A stretch of DNA of 64,000 bases, taken from Periplaneta americana. Its lineage: Eukaryota; Arthropoda; Insecta; Blattodea; Blattidae. Below are positions 51,078-57,689 of the stretch, piece by piece (position 1 is the first letter of the stretch; each line of letters begins with the position of its first letter). The notes below the pieces were generated by a model. That model searched no databases and was not told the DNA's origin. It saw only the letters and a list, made by a program, of their open reading frames with translations. The DNA lies in contig NC_091126.1 of assembly GCF_040183065.1 (NCBI RefSeq), forward strand, positions 146,098,204 through 146,162,203, in the 5' to 3' direction. A program made the position numbers and the translations under genes.

Positions 51078-54000
51078 TAATACTTAACCTTTTAATGTTT
51101 CATCAGTAACATGTAGTAACTTATAATGCCGTTTTATGTAATACAACCGTTTTCCTCGTAATACTTGTGAACAAATCATACATTAAATATTCTCATCATA
51201 TTTCCAGAAAAAAATGCGTCCTCCCATTCTACTTGAAACTTTCGTTTTTGTAAAGGTACATGATTTCGAGAGAGACATTGCGACGATAAGCCACTCGCAG
51301 GTCAGAGACAAATAGAAATGGAGCGGAGTTTGACTCCAGTGAGTGAGAAGGTTGGGGTTGTGGGAGGTAGGAAGCAAGGGAAATGCACAGCTATCATTGC
51401 GAGCCACAATGTGCTCGTGAGTCTCATTTTCGCCACGGCTGCACTACAATATATTATAAAACATAGTAGGATTTAGGGGGCGTTCGAAGTAGCCTATACA
51501 TAATGTCAACAAAGTCACATCATCGCCATTCTTTCCGGTCTACAGTTTGCTCACTGTTAGATGTCGCACTCTTATTGACCCAATACCCTTATTCGAATTA
51601 GAGGAATTTACCACTATCAGATATGAAGGTTTGAAGGTACGTAGTGGAATTTACTATGTCTTGGGGAATTTACATGTGCTCCTAGGAAGGAACCCTGTCC
51701 TTATTGCCATATATTTCCACTGTAAATTCCAATTTCACCGGAAGACATTCAAATTATTTATTTTGTAATTAAAACAACAACCGATTTCTGACATTTGAGT
51801 TCATCCAAGTATATCCACTGCAACATCCCTTCTCCTTTCTTTGTGGCTTACGCTCCTTCTTCCCTTCAACATATGAGCCGCTCAGAGCAAAAGTGGTGTA
51901 AGTCAAAATTGGGTGATGAGGTTTAAAGTAAAAATTCTGTAAAATACAGCGCAAGGTAGCAATTAATATGTCCTTCATGCTATCCACTGACTCCTAATAG
52001 TTGAAATAAATTGAATATTAATAGCTACTTTGGGCTGTATTTTACAGAATGTTTACTTTAACCCTCATTACCCATTTTTGACTTACACCACTTCTGCTCT
52101 GAACGGCTCATATAATGCGTAGATATGTTCGCAAGGGAGGGATTTTATGGTTTAATTTGGGGCCAAAAATCGACAGACACTAAAATGTAAAAGGGCACTT
52201 CTACTTAAATGCAAAGTAAATTAAAAAAAAAAATCCCCAATTATTTTACTTAGAACATGAAAAACATTTCTTTTTGTGTCCGCTTCAATAGATAGCATTG
52301 AATAGGCCCGCCGAGAGCAGGAGAGAATCTCTCCCCTCGCCGACGGGCCTTCTCCGACCTTGGGCACGAATACGAGGCAGAGAGTGCCGGTGGTGCAGAA
52401 GATGATGAACACCGAGATGATGATGAAAGATGCATCCTGCTTGTCCGACAGCACGAAGCTGATGGCGGCCCCCATCACGCACATGATGACCACGTTGTAG
52501 ACGCTCATGCCGACGTACTTGGAGTCGTTGAGGGCGGGGATGCTCACGTGGCGCGTCTCCCATGCCAGGAACGCGCCGAAGATCTGTAAACATTGAACAC
52601 TCGTGTTATACACAGCTGTTTGCTACCCAAATGAGTTCTCACGGCACTGTTCAAACTTTGAACAATGCTCACGAATCGAACATAGAGCAATTTTTTCAGA
52701 AAATTACTAGTAGACGTCCACGACAGGAAATCGACCATCTTGGATTTGAAGCATTGGGAGACAAAACTCCTGTGTGAGGGGTTTTTTTACAATACTTTGG
52801 GTTTTCCTGAAATTGTTACTCTGTAGCAGCATTGTCATTTTTAAATAGCCTCCATAGTTCCAAAAGTAGAATAGGCTTGATTCAAAATAAGAAATACAAG
52901 GCATTCGTTGAAAATTCACTCCGTTAGCTATTTTCATTCGGTTTCACTTGTGCCATTTTTGCAATAAAACACACGAATCACGACATAGTGGGCGAAGTCC
53001 AGAGTGCTGCAGAACAGCGCTTACAACCGGTTTATATTCAACCGGTTGCAGATCAACCGGCGAGGTAGGACATTCGTTCAAATATCCGGTCTGAAGCGGT
53101 TGCGTCTGGCTAGACGGAACCACAAATATAGAGGACAGAATACCAAGCGCATTTCACCATACTGGAACTCTGATAACATTTTGTAACTATACAAATGGAG
53201 TAACAATTGAAGGAAATTTGCTTGTCCTAATTAAAAAAATGAGTTAGCTTGAAATTCTTAGGGAAATATTTGGGGCTAAGAGGGGTGAAGTTACAGGAGA
53301 ATGGAGAAAGTTACACAACGCAGATGCACGCATTGTATTCTTCAGCTGACACAATTAGGAACATTAAATCCAGACGTTTGAGATGGGCAGGGCATGTAGC
53401 ATGAACGGGTGAATACAGAAATGCATATAGAATGTTAGTTGGGAGGCCGGAGCGAAAAAGACCTTTGAGGAGGGCGAGACGTAGATGGGAGGGTAATATT
53501 AAAATGGATTTGAGGAAAGTGAAATATGATGATAGAGACTGGATTAATCTTGCACAGCATAGGGACCGATGGCAGGCTTATGTGAGGGCAGCAATGAACC
53601 CGCGGGTTTCTTGAAAGCCATTTGTAAGTTAGCTTGAAATAGGGTTATAATTGATTGGACAGTTTGGTACACTTATTTTCATAACTAATTTATAAATAAA
53701 CTAATGGACACCGGTAACAACAAAGGAAATAAGCGTAATGCATAGATGAAATCTGACGTGTAAACAAATACAATAATGAAATAAATTACAATTACTTACA
53801 AAAGAGAAGAGCAAATATGTACACACTTACTATTGTAACGTTCATACTTTAAACTCAAAATTTATAGGCTACCTGTGAAAGAGCTCTTGTTAATATAGCC
53901 TATGTCTTTTAATTATTCTAAGTGGATGTATTATTATTTCTCTAACAAATCTTTTTTAGGGAGAAACAAGTTAATAACAAAAATAAAAGCACGCTCATGT

Positions 54001-55693
54001 CTAATGATTGTAGTTTCATGATGCGTGCTTCAATCAAAGAGGAGAGAGGAGGAAATGTCATTTGAAAGGTACACGATGATAATCGCGTCCTTGCAACGTT
54101 TCTTGGAAATCCTGGATGGCTCAATATTATCTATGTTTCATGATGCAGAGCCGTTCAACCGAGTGAGACTCGGACATTTGTTAAACCGCACATTGGACTA
54201 CCCCGCGAGACGGAAGAGCTTCGCATACTGTCTATAGCGCCAGGTGTTCAGTAGAAATCTCTCTTTTCTATCTTCCGTAACTGGTTATGCAGGACTCTAG
54301 GGCAAACAGTAAGCCGGTATGGCATAGTTGAGCCCCGCGGTGAATTGGGAGGCCTAGGGATGGCATAGTTGCGCCCAGGAGAAATCAGGTAGCAGAATGG
54401 ACATGGCACAATTGCGCCCCGAAGAAATCAGGTAGCAGAATGGACATGGCATAGTTGCGCCCCGATGGGCATAGTACACACGAAAGTGATTGTCATAAAA
54501 TAAATAAATTAGGCATACTTAAAAATATTATAGTGGTAGCTGCACTGAAATCAGATAGCATATGATCAATTTTGCTGTTAAAAAAAACACTTTTTTTTTT
54601 CGATCACACACAATAAATGAACTACTTTTTCTGTTTGTACACCGATATCTTAACCCAACGGTAAAAGTTTTCGCAAATCGAAAGTTAGAACCATTGTGAA
54701 TTATTAACTCTTTACCCTTTTCGCTAAACTTAACATTCATTTTAAATTAACCTCACTATACGCCACAGACGGTGTGAAAATCACTAATAAAATGTTAAGA
54801 TTGCTAAGGCCCCATATCCCAACGGCTCACTCATATGAATATGTCAGCTAATAAAGTACTGCCAACTTCATGGTGTTCATTTTAACGGTAGGCTATCGAT
54901 AATCACTTCATAAACAGTAGAAAAACAGTTAATAAAGTGCTGCAAACTTCATGGTGTTCATTTTAACGGTATCGATAATGAATATTAAATCGAATAAGAA
55001 ATCAACAAGGATGGTTGATTACGAGTCTCCAATTCCCGTAATGTCTTTTTCTCTACCTATTTCATCGGGGCGCAACTATGCCATGCTCCTTTTCTCTACC
55101 TGAAGGGAACGGGGAGCAACTATGCCCACAAAACAGGGACCCTTTTTTATCTGCTGCATCTTACCTGATCGTGGGGCGCAACCATGCCCTGCCCCAATAA
55201 GCATTGGACCCACGCTCTCGAAGCATTTGAACAGTGCACATTTTTTGGCATCCAGTTCAAGGGAGTCGTGTTCTTCATGTCTTATGATGTTTAGACTCTT
55301 TATTGTTCTAGACCAAGCCTGTGGGATTTATGCGTTAGTTTGAGCGATTTTCAGATAACGGTCTCTTTCTACTCCCGAAATTATGTTCATCGTGGACATA
55401 AGGATCGATCATTGGCGTGCAATGTGTAAGCTACATTTAAATTTGTTATAAATAGAAAATTAAATATACACTGTATGATCAAAAGAATCTGGACACCCAC
55501 CTCAAAATGAAGTACAAGTTTGGGCAGCCCTTCATTGGAAACACTCGCAGTCAGTACGGTTTTGGCCCAACCTTAGGCTTCATGACAGCCTTCACTCTCG
55601 CGGGCATACTCTCAATCAGGCAGCGAAACGAGAAGAGATATCGATGTGTGTATCGATATTATTATCGATTATTATTATTAATTATTATAATTA

Positions 55694-55747
<54 letters not shown>

Positions 55748-57235
55748 GTAACAATTAAACTTTGCTCCCCTTTCCCTGCTCTGTATTTCTCCGCTGGCCA
55801 CCACTCTTGTTCTTTTTTTGCGAGCCCTTTTTTAAATTATTGACAACACATGTATGCTTGTGACTTGCAAAATATTTTAAACTTTTGTATTTTTAACACT
55901 AGTAAATAAAGATAATTGAATGAAACTTTGTCACAATATGAATCAATTTAAGGTAAACCTAATGCACATAGTAGGCAATAATTTTTTCCTCAGATTTATT
56001 TATGAGAAAATGTTTTTCAGGGGCAAAATTCTGATTTTTTGTTTGCATTCAATTTCGCACATTTTTCCCCAGGAACTATTTCGCATACTTTAATTAAACT
56101 TTTACAGAACATTTTTAAGGTTAAATTCTAAGATTTATACCCAAATTATAACTGAATTCATTTTAGTTTTTTTTTTATTTTAAAATTATTACTATTATTA
56201 CAAATATTTATTTCCGAAAAATAAATTTTTAAGTCATCTAATATATGTCTATTTGATCATATTTCATGTAGAAACTGTCGGAAATATTGTTTACCAAAGA
56301 ACAAATATTTGACAGTCACAGATCAAACATTATTTGAGGAAAGCGTACCTAAGTGAGTGCAAAAAATAAAAAAAATAGAACGCAGCCTCTGGAAAAAAAA
56401 AATAGAATATGAAAGAAACATTTCTTTTCCACAAACACATGTTAAAAATTACTGTGCACTATGATTTATGCATTAAATGAGTTTTAAATTGGTTCATATT
56501 TTCGTAAAGTTTAGTTAAGTTTTTTAGTAGTATTAACTCCTTCAGGCCTGATGTATATTATAGTGTACAATGTTTCTTTTTTTCTTTTTTGAAATGTCTT
56601 CGATACTTTTAAATATTTTGAAAAATTCAATGTGATAGAAATGGAGAATATTATTTTTGAAACATTTCTATACCTGAATTAAAACTAAAATTTAACATTT
56701 TGGGGCCCCAGGAGTCAAAATTGTCTCCAAATTTTGATTTTCTGTGAAGACCTGTTTTTGGGAATTTTGCATCCCCAGTATGATTATGTGACCAGTTTTT
56801 TTTTTTCCAATTTTGTTTGACATAAATTCAGGTCTGAAGGCGTTAAAATATAAATGTTTAAATTATTTTATAATTTATAAACACTCGAAGCAGCTATCAA
56901 ACTACCTTAAGCGATTACTGAACTCTTTAGGAAAGACCACGTGTTGCGACTAGAGTTCTGGATACGAAGGTAGAGCTTACCGCAAGTAGAAAGTAATTAC
57001 TATCCATCTTCAAATTAAGGGTTTACCTATGACTCACCTGCACTCGACATTGCCGTGTCAGTGATTTTGCACTTTTGTGTAACTATTGATTTCTTCTCTT
57101 CCCCTCTTTTCGTGTCATACGCACCATGAGCAATCCTTTGTAGGCGTATATCGAACCGACGAAAATCGTCATCCGCTCGCTCTGGCAGTACTCGTTCTCC
57201 GGAACAATCAGGATATCGTCGCTCGATGGATGGGG
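17251..57235 (-). CDS. GABA-B-R2: GABA-B receptor subunit 2, 3' half (gene model, partial)
   Basis: Class C GPCR subunit that pairs with GABA-B-R1 at the plasma membrane and couples to Gi/o. Model, read on the minus strand: 57235-57125, 52583-52359, 44021-43836, 41133-41028, (39704-39612 cassette), 38271-38181, 32452-32290, 21943-21244, 17666-17251. Phases are 0,0,0,1,(1),2,0,1 and agree at every junction. The eight core exons total 1,998 nt, giving 665 residues plus stop. Subunit identity rests on the TM5-TM7 block with [17 protein letters not shown] and LCLVFVPK, which is much closer to GABBR2 than to GABBR1 as I recall both, and on the coiled coil after TM7. The ligand-binding domain and TM1-4 are outside the window at the right. 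All introns are repeat-laden. Exon calls are from reading splice consensus, not transcripts. Confidence 0.93.
17691..18817 (+). mobile_element. 5'-truncated non-LTR retrotransposon (Jockey/CR1-like) 3' end
   Basis: The plus strand reads [39 protein letters not shown] and, near the end, [20 protein letters not shown], closing KSKLEIIL stop at 18158. [10 protein letters not shown]...LQxxxNxxIRFI...WNSLP is the usual C-terminal part of such RT proteins. About 600 bp of 3' UTR follow and end in an (ATT)n tail at 18770-18817. The frame is open to its stop, so the copy is fairly young. It lies antisense to the receptor, and its 5' break falls about 25 bp from the splice acceptor of the last coding exon. 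Confidence 0.82.
18404..18492. repeat. (ATT)n tract within the LINE 3' UTR
   Basis: Two ATT runs separated by a short interruption. Confidence 0.85.
18821..19990 (-). mobile_element. hAT-like non-autonomous element, copy B (1.17 kb)
   Basis: Inverted sister of 4070-5228 across its full length. Ends are CAGGCATGTCAA on the left and the complement of CAGTGATGTCAA on the right. ATTAAAC precedes the left end and follows the right end (after one C), a good 7-8 bp target duplication. It sits immediately after the LINE (ATT)n tail and so inserted into, or beside, it. The open frame 19800-19988 is the shadow of the terminal repeat. Confidence 0.75.
20358..20703. mobile_element. Short element with nested palindromic ends
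   Basis: Ends read TTTACGGCGATCATCGCCGG and its complement, with a 20+ bp inverted repeat. Each end itself holds the palindrome CGGCGAT-C-ATCGCCG. Two more GGCGATGATCG / GGCGATCATCG copies lie inside (about 20396, 20608). No coding potential. Confidence 0.7.
20735..21110 (+). pseudogene. LINE RT remnant, plus strand
   Basis: Reads [63 protein letters not shown]. After a deletion it continues [18 protein letters not shown]. Same family as 31085-31790. Stops and an internal deletion make it dead. Confidence 0.7.
21244..21943 (-). CDS. GABA-B-R2: GABA-B-R2 exon: large disordered tail segment
   Basis: 700 nt (233 codons + 1), phase 0 in, phase 1 out. The acceptor is ctttgcag at 21945-21944. The donor is CAAG|GCAAGT, a GC-type donor matching the known GC-AG consensus. 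The translation begins [20 protein letters not shown] and has an acidic run ([12 protein letters not shown]). It is rich in Pro, Ser, Gly and Ala, with no predicted fold. DSEPLI fits the acidic dileucine pattern [DE]xxxL[LI]. GC content is far above the intron background. If unspliced the frame ends after KCAS at 21227. Confidence 0.88.
22091..23274. mobile_element. Possible DNA element bounded by short inverted repeats
   Basis: TAGGCTGACCAGA near 22091 and the complement of TAGGATGACTAGA near 23262. The 13-bp ends have two mismatches and there is no clear target duplication. The GGGGAC-rich segment next to the right end (23210-23262) is partly echoed at the left end (GGGGACATT). The hairpin at 22977-23155 lies inside. 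Confidence 0.3.
22977..23155. repeat. Perfect 68-bp inverted repeat with 43-bp loop
   Basis: Arms 22977-23044 and 23088-23155 match at all 68 positions. The arms contain CCAAGCTTTCGACGGCTAGC. The left arm plus loop read on the minus strand as CTGAAGA, then a GGC...GCC stem, then GAAA, like the core of the hammerhead motifs carried by Penelope-like elements. Confidence 0.9.
23275..24589. other. AT-rich spacer, imperfect direct repeat
   Basis: No gene seen. Sequence around 24055-24190 is loosely repeated at 24440-24570, with shared GATACGTGCGTGAGATGGG-like and TTATGAAACAAT-like phrases. Confidence 0.4.
24590..24930 (+). pseudogene. LINE C-terminal remnant
   Basis: Reads [47 protein letters not shown] and [19 protein letters not shown] with a stop and frameshifts. 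KSRRLRWxGHVxRM plus DLREVxxDxRDW is the terminal part of a non-LTR RT protein. A second copy is at 53300-53620. Confidence 0.75.
25673..25720. repeat. (TTCG)n microsatellite
   Basis: About ten TTCG units with a few interruptions. Confidence 0.85.
27527..27923. mobile_element. MITE nested in the piggyBac transposase
   Basis: Ends GTCCCGTCGCTCTAATTTCC and the complement of GTCCCGACGCTGTTATTTCC, flanked by TATA on both sides (27523-27526, 27924-27927). Mentally removing the element with one TATA joins the transposase frame across the site. That supports both the boundaries and the order of events. Confidence 0.85.
28785..29142 (-). mobile_element. tRNA-derived SINE nested in piggyBac
   Basis: Minus strand: the head reads TTCCGCGCCGTAGCGTCGTG, with A box TGGTCTAAGGCA and B-box-like GGTTCCAATCC. 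The 3' end near 28785 is AT-rich. Flanked by the 10-bp direct repeat CTATTATTAT (28775-28784 and 29143-29152). Confidence 0.82.
29845..31084. other. Intronic spacer, no feature recognised
   Basis: AT-rich, short chance frames only. Confidence 0.4.
31085..31790 (-). pseudogene. LINE RT 3' portion, minus strand
   Basis: Reads [77 protein letters not shown], then [39 protein letters not shown] and [17 protein letters not shown] and FKYxxCxIS are the classic post-YxDD RT blocks, and the GHW-RNCLLK end follows. It is more complete than the plus-strand copy at 20735. Confidence 0.8.
32290..32452 (-). CDS. GABA-B-R2: GABA-B-R2 exon: basic/Ser-rich tail segment
   Basis: 163 nt (1 + 54 codons), acceptor attgcag, donor GCG|GTAAAG, phase 2 in and 0 out. 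It encodes [14 protein letters not shown], then [26 protein letters not shown] and ends [10 protein letters not shown]. If the donor is not used, the frame stays open for another 28 residues (first residues [10 protein letters not shown]) and stops at 32206. That gives a plausible alternative, shorter receptor tail. The in-frame splice to 21943 is preferred because the downstream exons carry the conserved C terminus. Confidence 0.82.
32631..32686 (-). ncRNA. Hammerhead-ribozyme-like motif
   Basis: Minus strand: CTGATGA (32679-32673), then a GGCC-AATAGCA-GGCC stem-loop, then GAAG in place of GAAA, then ATGTTA-ACAAGG-TAACAT as a second stem-loop. This is the order CUGAUGA, stem II, GAAA, stem III known for hammerheads in Penelope-like elements. 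The GAAG change and a poor stem I suggest it is a decayed copy. Confidence 0.5.
32746..33004 (-). mobile_element. tRNA-derived SINE nested in the Penelope-like element
   Basis: The minus-strand head reads CCACATCTGTGGAGTAACGG with A box GGTTAGCGCGTC and B box GGGTTCGATTCC. The 3' end is AATAACCTAC-rich. Flanked by the 9-bp direct repeat TGTAGTGTA (32737-32745, 33005-33013). Same family as 45304-45556. Confidence 0.88.
33400..35930. other. Intronic spacer, no feature recognised
   Basis: AT-rich. The plus frame 34605-34808 and minus frame 34572-34874 show no domain. CAATTTAAAATTT is repeated near 35582 and 35620. Confidence 0.4.
35933..37297. mobile_element. mariner/Tc-type element with about 115-bp inverted repeats
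   Basis: The left end ACAGAGGGTTTAAAAAATAG and the right end complement of ATACAGGGTGTTTAAAAAG begin long inverted repeats. These continue to about 36050 and 37185 and share TGTCCGGAAACAAATATCTG and GAGATATGGGCCAT. The interior holds a C-terminal transposase fragment. About 600 bp expected to encode the N-terminal part is unrecognisable. Confidence 0.82.
36100..36435 (-). pseudogene. mariner-like transposase C-terminal part
   Basis: 111 codons from [20 protein letters not shown] to [18 protein letters not shown] stop. HDGAPPHF carries the second catalytic Asp and [20 protein letters not shown] the third. The N-terminal DNA-binding domain and first catalytic Asp are missing. Confidence 0.85.
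37321..37978. mobile_element. MITE, 0.66 kb, about 38-bp inverted repeats
   Basis: Ends TTTTCGCTGTAAGAAAAATC, then CTAAT(A/G)TAAAC. The right copy is the reverse complement with about three mismatches. It directly follows the mariner-type element. No obvious target duplication. Confidence 0.8.
38181..38271 (-). CDS. GABA-B-R2: GABA-B-R2 exon: Ser-rich tail segment
   Basis: 91 nt, phase 1 in and phase 2 out, acceptor ggtacag and donor AG|GTAAGA. It encodes [20 protein letters not shown] and then LTVETPSQQ. The segment is cytoplasmic, low in hydrophobic residues and rich in Ser/Thr. It is GC-rich relative to its intron. The phases fit both the 41-kb exon directly and the 39.6-kb cassette. Confidence 0.87.
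39612..39704 (-). CDS. GABA-B-R2: GABA-B-R2 candidate cassette exon (31 codons)
   Basis: 93 nt between acceptor gtgttttgag|AT and a perfect donor ACAG|GTGAGT. It enters and leaves in phase 1, so it can be included or skipped without changing the frame. The reading is [13 protein letters not shown], then [18 protein letters not shown]. Inclusion gives [13 protein letters not shown] and skipping gives [13 protein letters not shown]. The acceptor has a mediocre pyrimidine tract, and other AG dinucleotides nearby would break the phase. I do not recall the homologous segment well enough to say whether inclusion is constitutive. Confidence 0.65.
41028..41133 (-). CDS. GABA-B-R2: GABA-B-R2 exon: end of coiled coil and linker
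   Basis: 106 nt, phase 0 in and phase 1 out (35 codons plus one base). Acceptor tttttgcag, donor GAAG|GTAAAC. It encodes [19 protein letters not shown] and continues to the basic end LLKRE. The join ELQ|MLVRRL extends the heptad pattern. In the fly protein, as I recall it, the same position reads similarly. No ATG-initiation role is implied by the leading Met, which is internal. Confidence 0.88.
41818..41906 (+). pseudogene. THAP zinc-finger-like N-terminal fragment
   Basis: Short reading [20 protein letters not shown] followed by TFRKFQFKT and a stop. The CxxxxC spacing and ITFxxF resemble the start of a THAP domain as found in P-element-type transposases and THAP proteins. Later zinc ligands are not visible. 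Confidence 0.4.
41957..42190 (+). mobile_element. SINE, 5' truncated
   Basis: Starts at a B box GGGGTTCGATTCC, then GATGACGGGATTTTTTCTCG, GTTCACTCAGCCTCCTATAA, a GGTCAGAGCGTGGTGCCGAC block and CCATGCCCCCCCAAGTGCC. I recall this tRNA-headed family as abundant in cockroach and termite sequence. Confidence 0.8.
42191..43800. other. Intronic spacer, no element recognised
   Basis: The GC-richer block 43330-43490 is open on both strands but shows no domain. A tRNA-like scrap (GGATAGCTCAGTTAGCGAG) occurs at 43122-43140 without a B box. Confidence 0.4.
43836..44021 (-). CDS. GABA-B-R2: GABA-B-R2 exon: proximal tail and coiled coil
   Basis: Sixty-two codons, phase 0 to 0, with acceptor gtttcag and donor CAG|GTAAAT. 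It starts [15 protein letters not shown], a basic membrane-proximal segment. It goes on through [14 protein letters not shown] (candidate phosphorylation sites) into a heptad-rich helix from [10 protein letters not shown] to LLERETELQ. In GABA-B receptors this coiled coil pairs with the matching helix of subunit 1 and is needed for surface delivery of the heterodimer. The helix continues into the next exon (MLVRRL). Confidence 0.92.
44101..45251. repeat. Diverged tandem duplication, about 580-bp unit
   Basis: Unit 1 is 44101-44675 and unit 2 is 44682-45251. Both contain GTACGCCAACTTTG, TTTTAAGGCCAGAA, GAAAGAAGCA and GAAGGCAGGAAC in the same order, and both end CATATGCGTAATC. By eye roughly 75-80% identical. 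It lies just upstream (minus sense) of the coiled-coil exon. Confidence 0.85.
45252..45303. repeat. (TA)n microsatellite
   Basis: About 25 TA units, between the tandem duplication and a SINE. Confidence 0.9.
45304..45556 (-). mobile_element. tRNA-derived SINE
   Basis: Same family and orientation as 32746-33004. B box GGGTTCGAATCC, A-box region GTTAGCGCGTC, and an internal GCGTCTGAATGAG block. Confidence 0.85.
45804..45881 (+). pseudogene. Transposase N-terminal scrap
   Basis: Reads [20 protein letters not shown] then IIVQA stop. This resembles the start of insect mariner-type transposases (M-x-T-P-x-x-KAQCV-x-W). Nothing follows. Confidence 0.4.
46074..46332 (-). mobile_element. tRNA-derived SINE, second family
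   Basis: The minus-strand head reads GCCACCGGCGTAGCTCTGTC then GCCTAAGGCGC, with B box GGTCCGATTCCC. The body has TCCGAGGTTTTCCCCAACC and the end CAGCGTCGTTAAATAACC. Flanked by the 11-bp direct repeat GAATTATAATT (46063-46073, 46333-46343). A plus-strand relative lies at 59360. Confidence 0.9.
46904..47143. mobile_element. Foldback MITE, 240 bp (TAGGG family, copy 1)
   Basis: Arms start TAGGGGGAAGGTTGATAATA and the complement of TAGGGTGAAGGTTGGTAACA. Each arm has two ...TGTGATA copies separated by TGAGTAAT. A stretch TTTACTGA(A/G)CGAGA and TCGGTTTT lie near the centre. Second copy at 62815-63052. Confidence 0.85.
47549..47596. repeat. (GAT)n / (GGT)n microsatellite
   Basis: GAT repeats passing into GGT. 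Confidence 0.85.
48100..50005 (-). pseudogene. MULE-type transposase pseudogene, interrupted
   Basis: Before the insertion: [20 protein letters not shown]. After it: MDGMFNY, then, with a frameshift, [67 protein letters not shown]. The order (A-x-x-x-Y-x-DGTF; P-x-x-x-x-x-DFE; FHLxQxxWRxIQxxGL) is that of Mutator-like transposases. The catalytic Asp of YMDG and of TDFE are visible. Several stops. A hAT element occupies 48689-49754 within it. Confidence 0.75.
48689..49754. mobile_element. hAT element, 1.07 kb, inside the MULE gene
   Basis: Ends CAGCGGTGACCAAAAC and the complement of CAGCGGTGACCAAAGT, with a perfect 8-bp duplication ATATAGAC (48681-48688, 49755-49762). Minus-strand remnants read [23 protein letters not shown] (frame around 48830-48890), as in GTF2IRD2-type hAT transposases. 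The rest is deleted or degraded. It also contains an (AAT)n tract at 49385-49465. Confidence 0.88.
50625..50940 (-). pseudogene. hAT transposase C-terminal remnant
   Basis: Across frames the minus strand gives [14 protein letters not shown] and [12 protein letters not shown] pieces, then [20 protein letters not shown] and [11 protein letters not shown]. This is the C-terminal dimerisation region of GTF2IRD2-like hAT transposases. Frameshifted. Confidence 0.55.
51000..51077. repeat. (GAT)n(AAT)n microsatellite
   Basis: Compound trinucleotide tract. Confidence 0.9.
51874..52110. mobile_element. Foldback MITE (TGAGCCG family, copy 1)
   Basis: Arms of about 100 bp begin TGAGCCGCTCAGAGCAAAAG and the complement of TGAGCCGTTCAGAGCAGAAG. 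GTGGTGTAAGTCAAAA and CTGTAAAATACAGC follow. A second copy lies at 58969-59204. Confidence 0.88.
52359..52583 (-). CDS. GABA-B-R2: GABA-B-R2 exon: TM5 end, ICL3, TM6, ECL3, TM7
   Basis: Seventy-five codons, phase 0 to phase 0. The exon opens with [20 protein letters not shown] (rest of TM5 and intracellular loop 3). TM6 follows ([20 protein letters not shown]), then a short loop (SDKQDAS) and TM7, ending LCLVFVPK. This is the most conserved part of the receptor in the window and the basis of the subunit-2 assignment. The acceptor is good (tttacag). The donor AAG|GTCGGA is weak by consensus, but the position right after VFVPK joins in frame to the next exon ([11 protein letters not shown]), as in the insect protein. 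The exon is much more GC-rich than the surrounding intron. Confidence 0.95.
53300..53620 (+). pseudogene. LINE C-terminal remnant, second copy
   Basis: Reads [16 protein letters not shown], then [40 protein letters not shown] and [19 protein letters not shown] stop. Same family as 24590-24930 and better preserved (open from 53432). Confidence 0.8.
54318..55190. mobile_element. DNA element with subterminal tandem repeats
   Basis: Left: four forward copies of ATGGCATAGTTGCGCCCC (54319, 54360, 54403, 54446), the last three at an exact 43-bp period. Right: three inverted copies (55064, 55110, 55171). The centre has an 80-bp-period duplication around CTTCATGGTGTTCATTTTAA (54850-54902, 54930-54978). 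No coding capacity. Confidence 0.7.
55470..55650. mobile_element. Tc1-like element end, truncated
   Basis: Begins CACTGTATGATCAAAAGAAT then CTGGACACCC, a typical terminal repeat of an insect Tc1-like family, followed by about 140 bp of its end region. It is truncated at about 55650, where an (ATT)n tract starts. Confidence 0.6.
55665..55746. repeat. (ATT)n microsatellite
   Basis: ATT repeats with interruptions at the left. Confidence 0.9.
56537..56842. mobile_element. piggyBac-type MITE, 306 bp
   Basis: TTAA on both sides (56533-56536, 56843-56846) and terminal repeats CTCCTTCAGGCCTGA and the complement of CGCCTTCAGACCTGA. No coding capacity. Confidence 0.72.
57125..57235 (-). CDS. GABA-B-R2: GABA-B-R2 exon: ECL2 end and start of TM5
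   Basis: This exon is 37 codons, phase 0 on both sides. The acceptor is a tttcag and the donor is ATG|GTGCGT. The protein contains [12 protein letters not shown], which carries the conserved extracellular-loop-2 cysteine expected to bond with TM3. It then enters TM5 with [14 protein letters not shown], close to the vertebrate GABBR2 stretch ending YAYKGLLM. The open frame runs upstream past the acceptor to an ATG at 57301, but that part is intronic and has no family similarity. No further receptor exon is visible between here and 64,000. Confidence 0.93.
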
Positions 57236-57402
57236 CTGAAACACAAATTCACCAATTGTGGAGGTTGCGAAAAAAAAACCCATCATTTCCATCAAAAACA
57301 AAAAATGTGTTTTTTTTTTTTACGGTTTCGGTATATTTAGAAAGGTATTTTTCTGAATGTCTTACTGCCTTTATTCTAACTCAATCATTTCCATGAGAAA
57401 CA

Positions 57403-57620
57403 GTAGGGGAGAGTTGTGTAGAATCGGACATCGGGTAATATCGGACAGTGAGTTTCTTTCATCTACCACAAGATGATAGTACCTGAATGACATGGTTACG
57501 TTTCTGTGATGTCGCATACAGAAACGTAACCATGTCATTCAGGTACTACCATGTGGTGGTAGATGAAAGAAACGCAGTCCGATATTACCCGATGTCCGAT
57601 ACTACCCAACTCTCTCCTGT
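57403..57620. mobile_element. Foldback MITE, about 218 bp
   Basis: Arms of about 100 bp begin GTAGGGGAGAGTTGTGTAG and the complement of ACAGGAGAGAGTTGGGTAG. Each then carries ATCGGACA twice, separated by TCGGGTAAT. The central arms include GAAACGTAACCATGTCATTC. Confidence 0.86.
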
Positions 57621-57689
57621 GGTAAAATGAGTATTTTCAATCAAAACCGGATAATCTATATCACACTAATGTCAATATTTTCATTGCCA

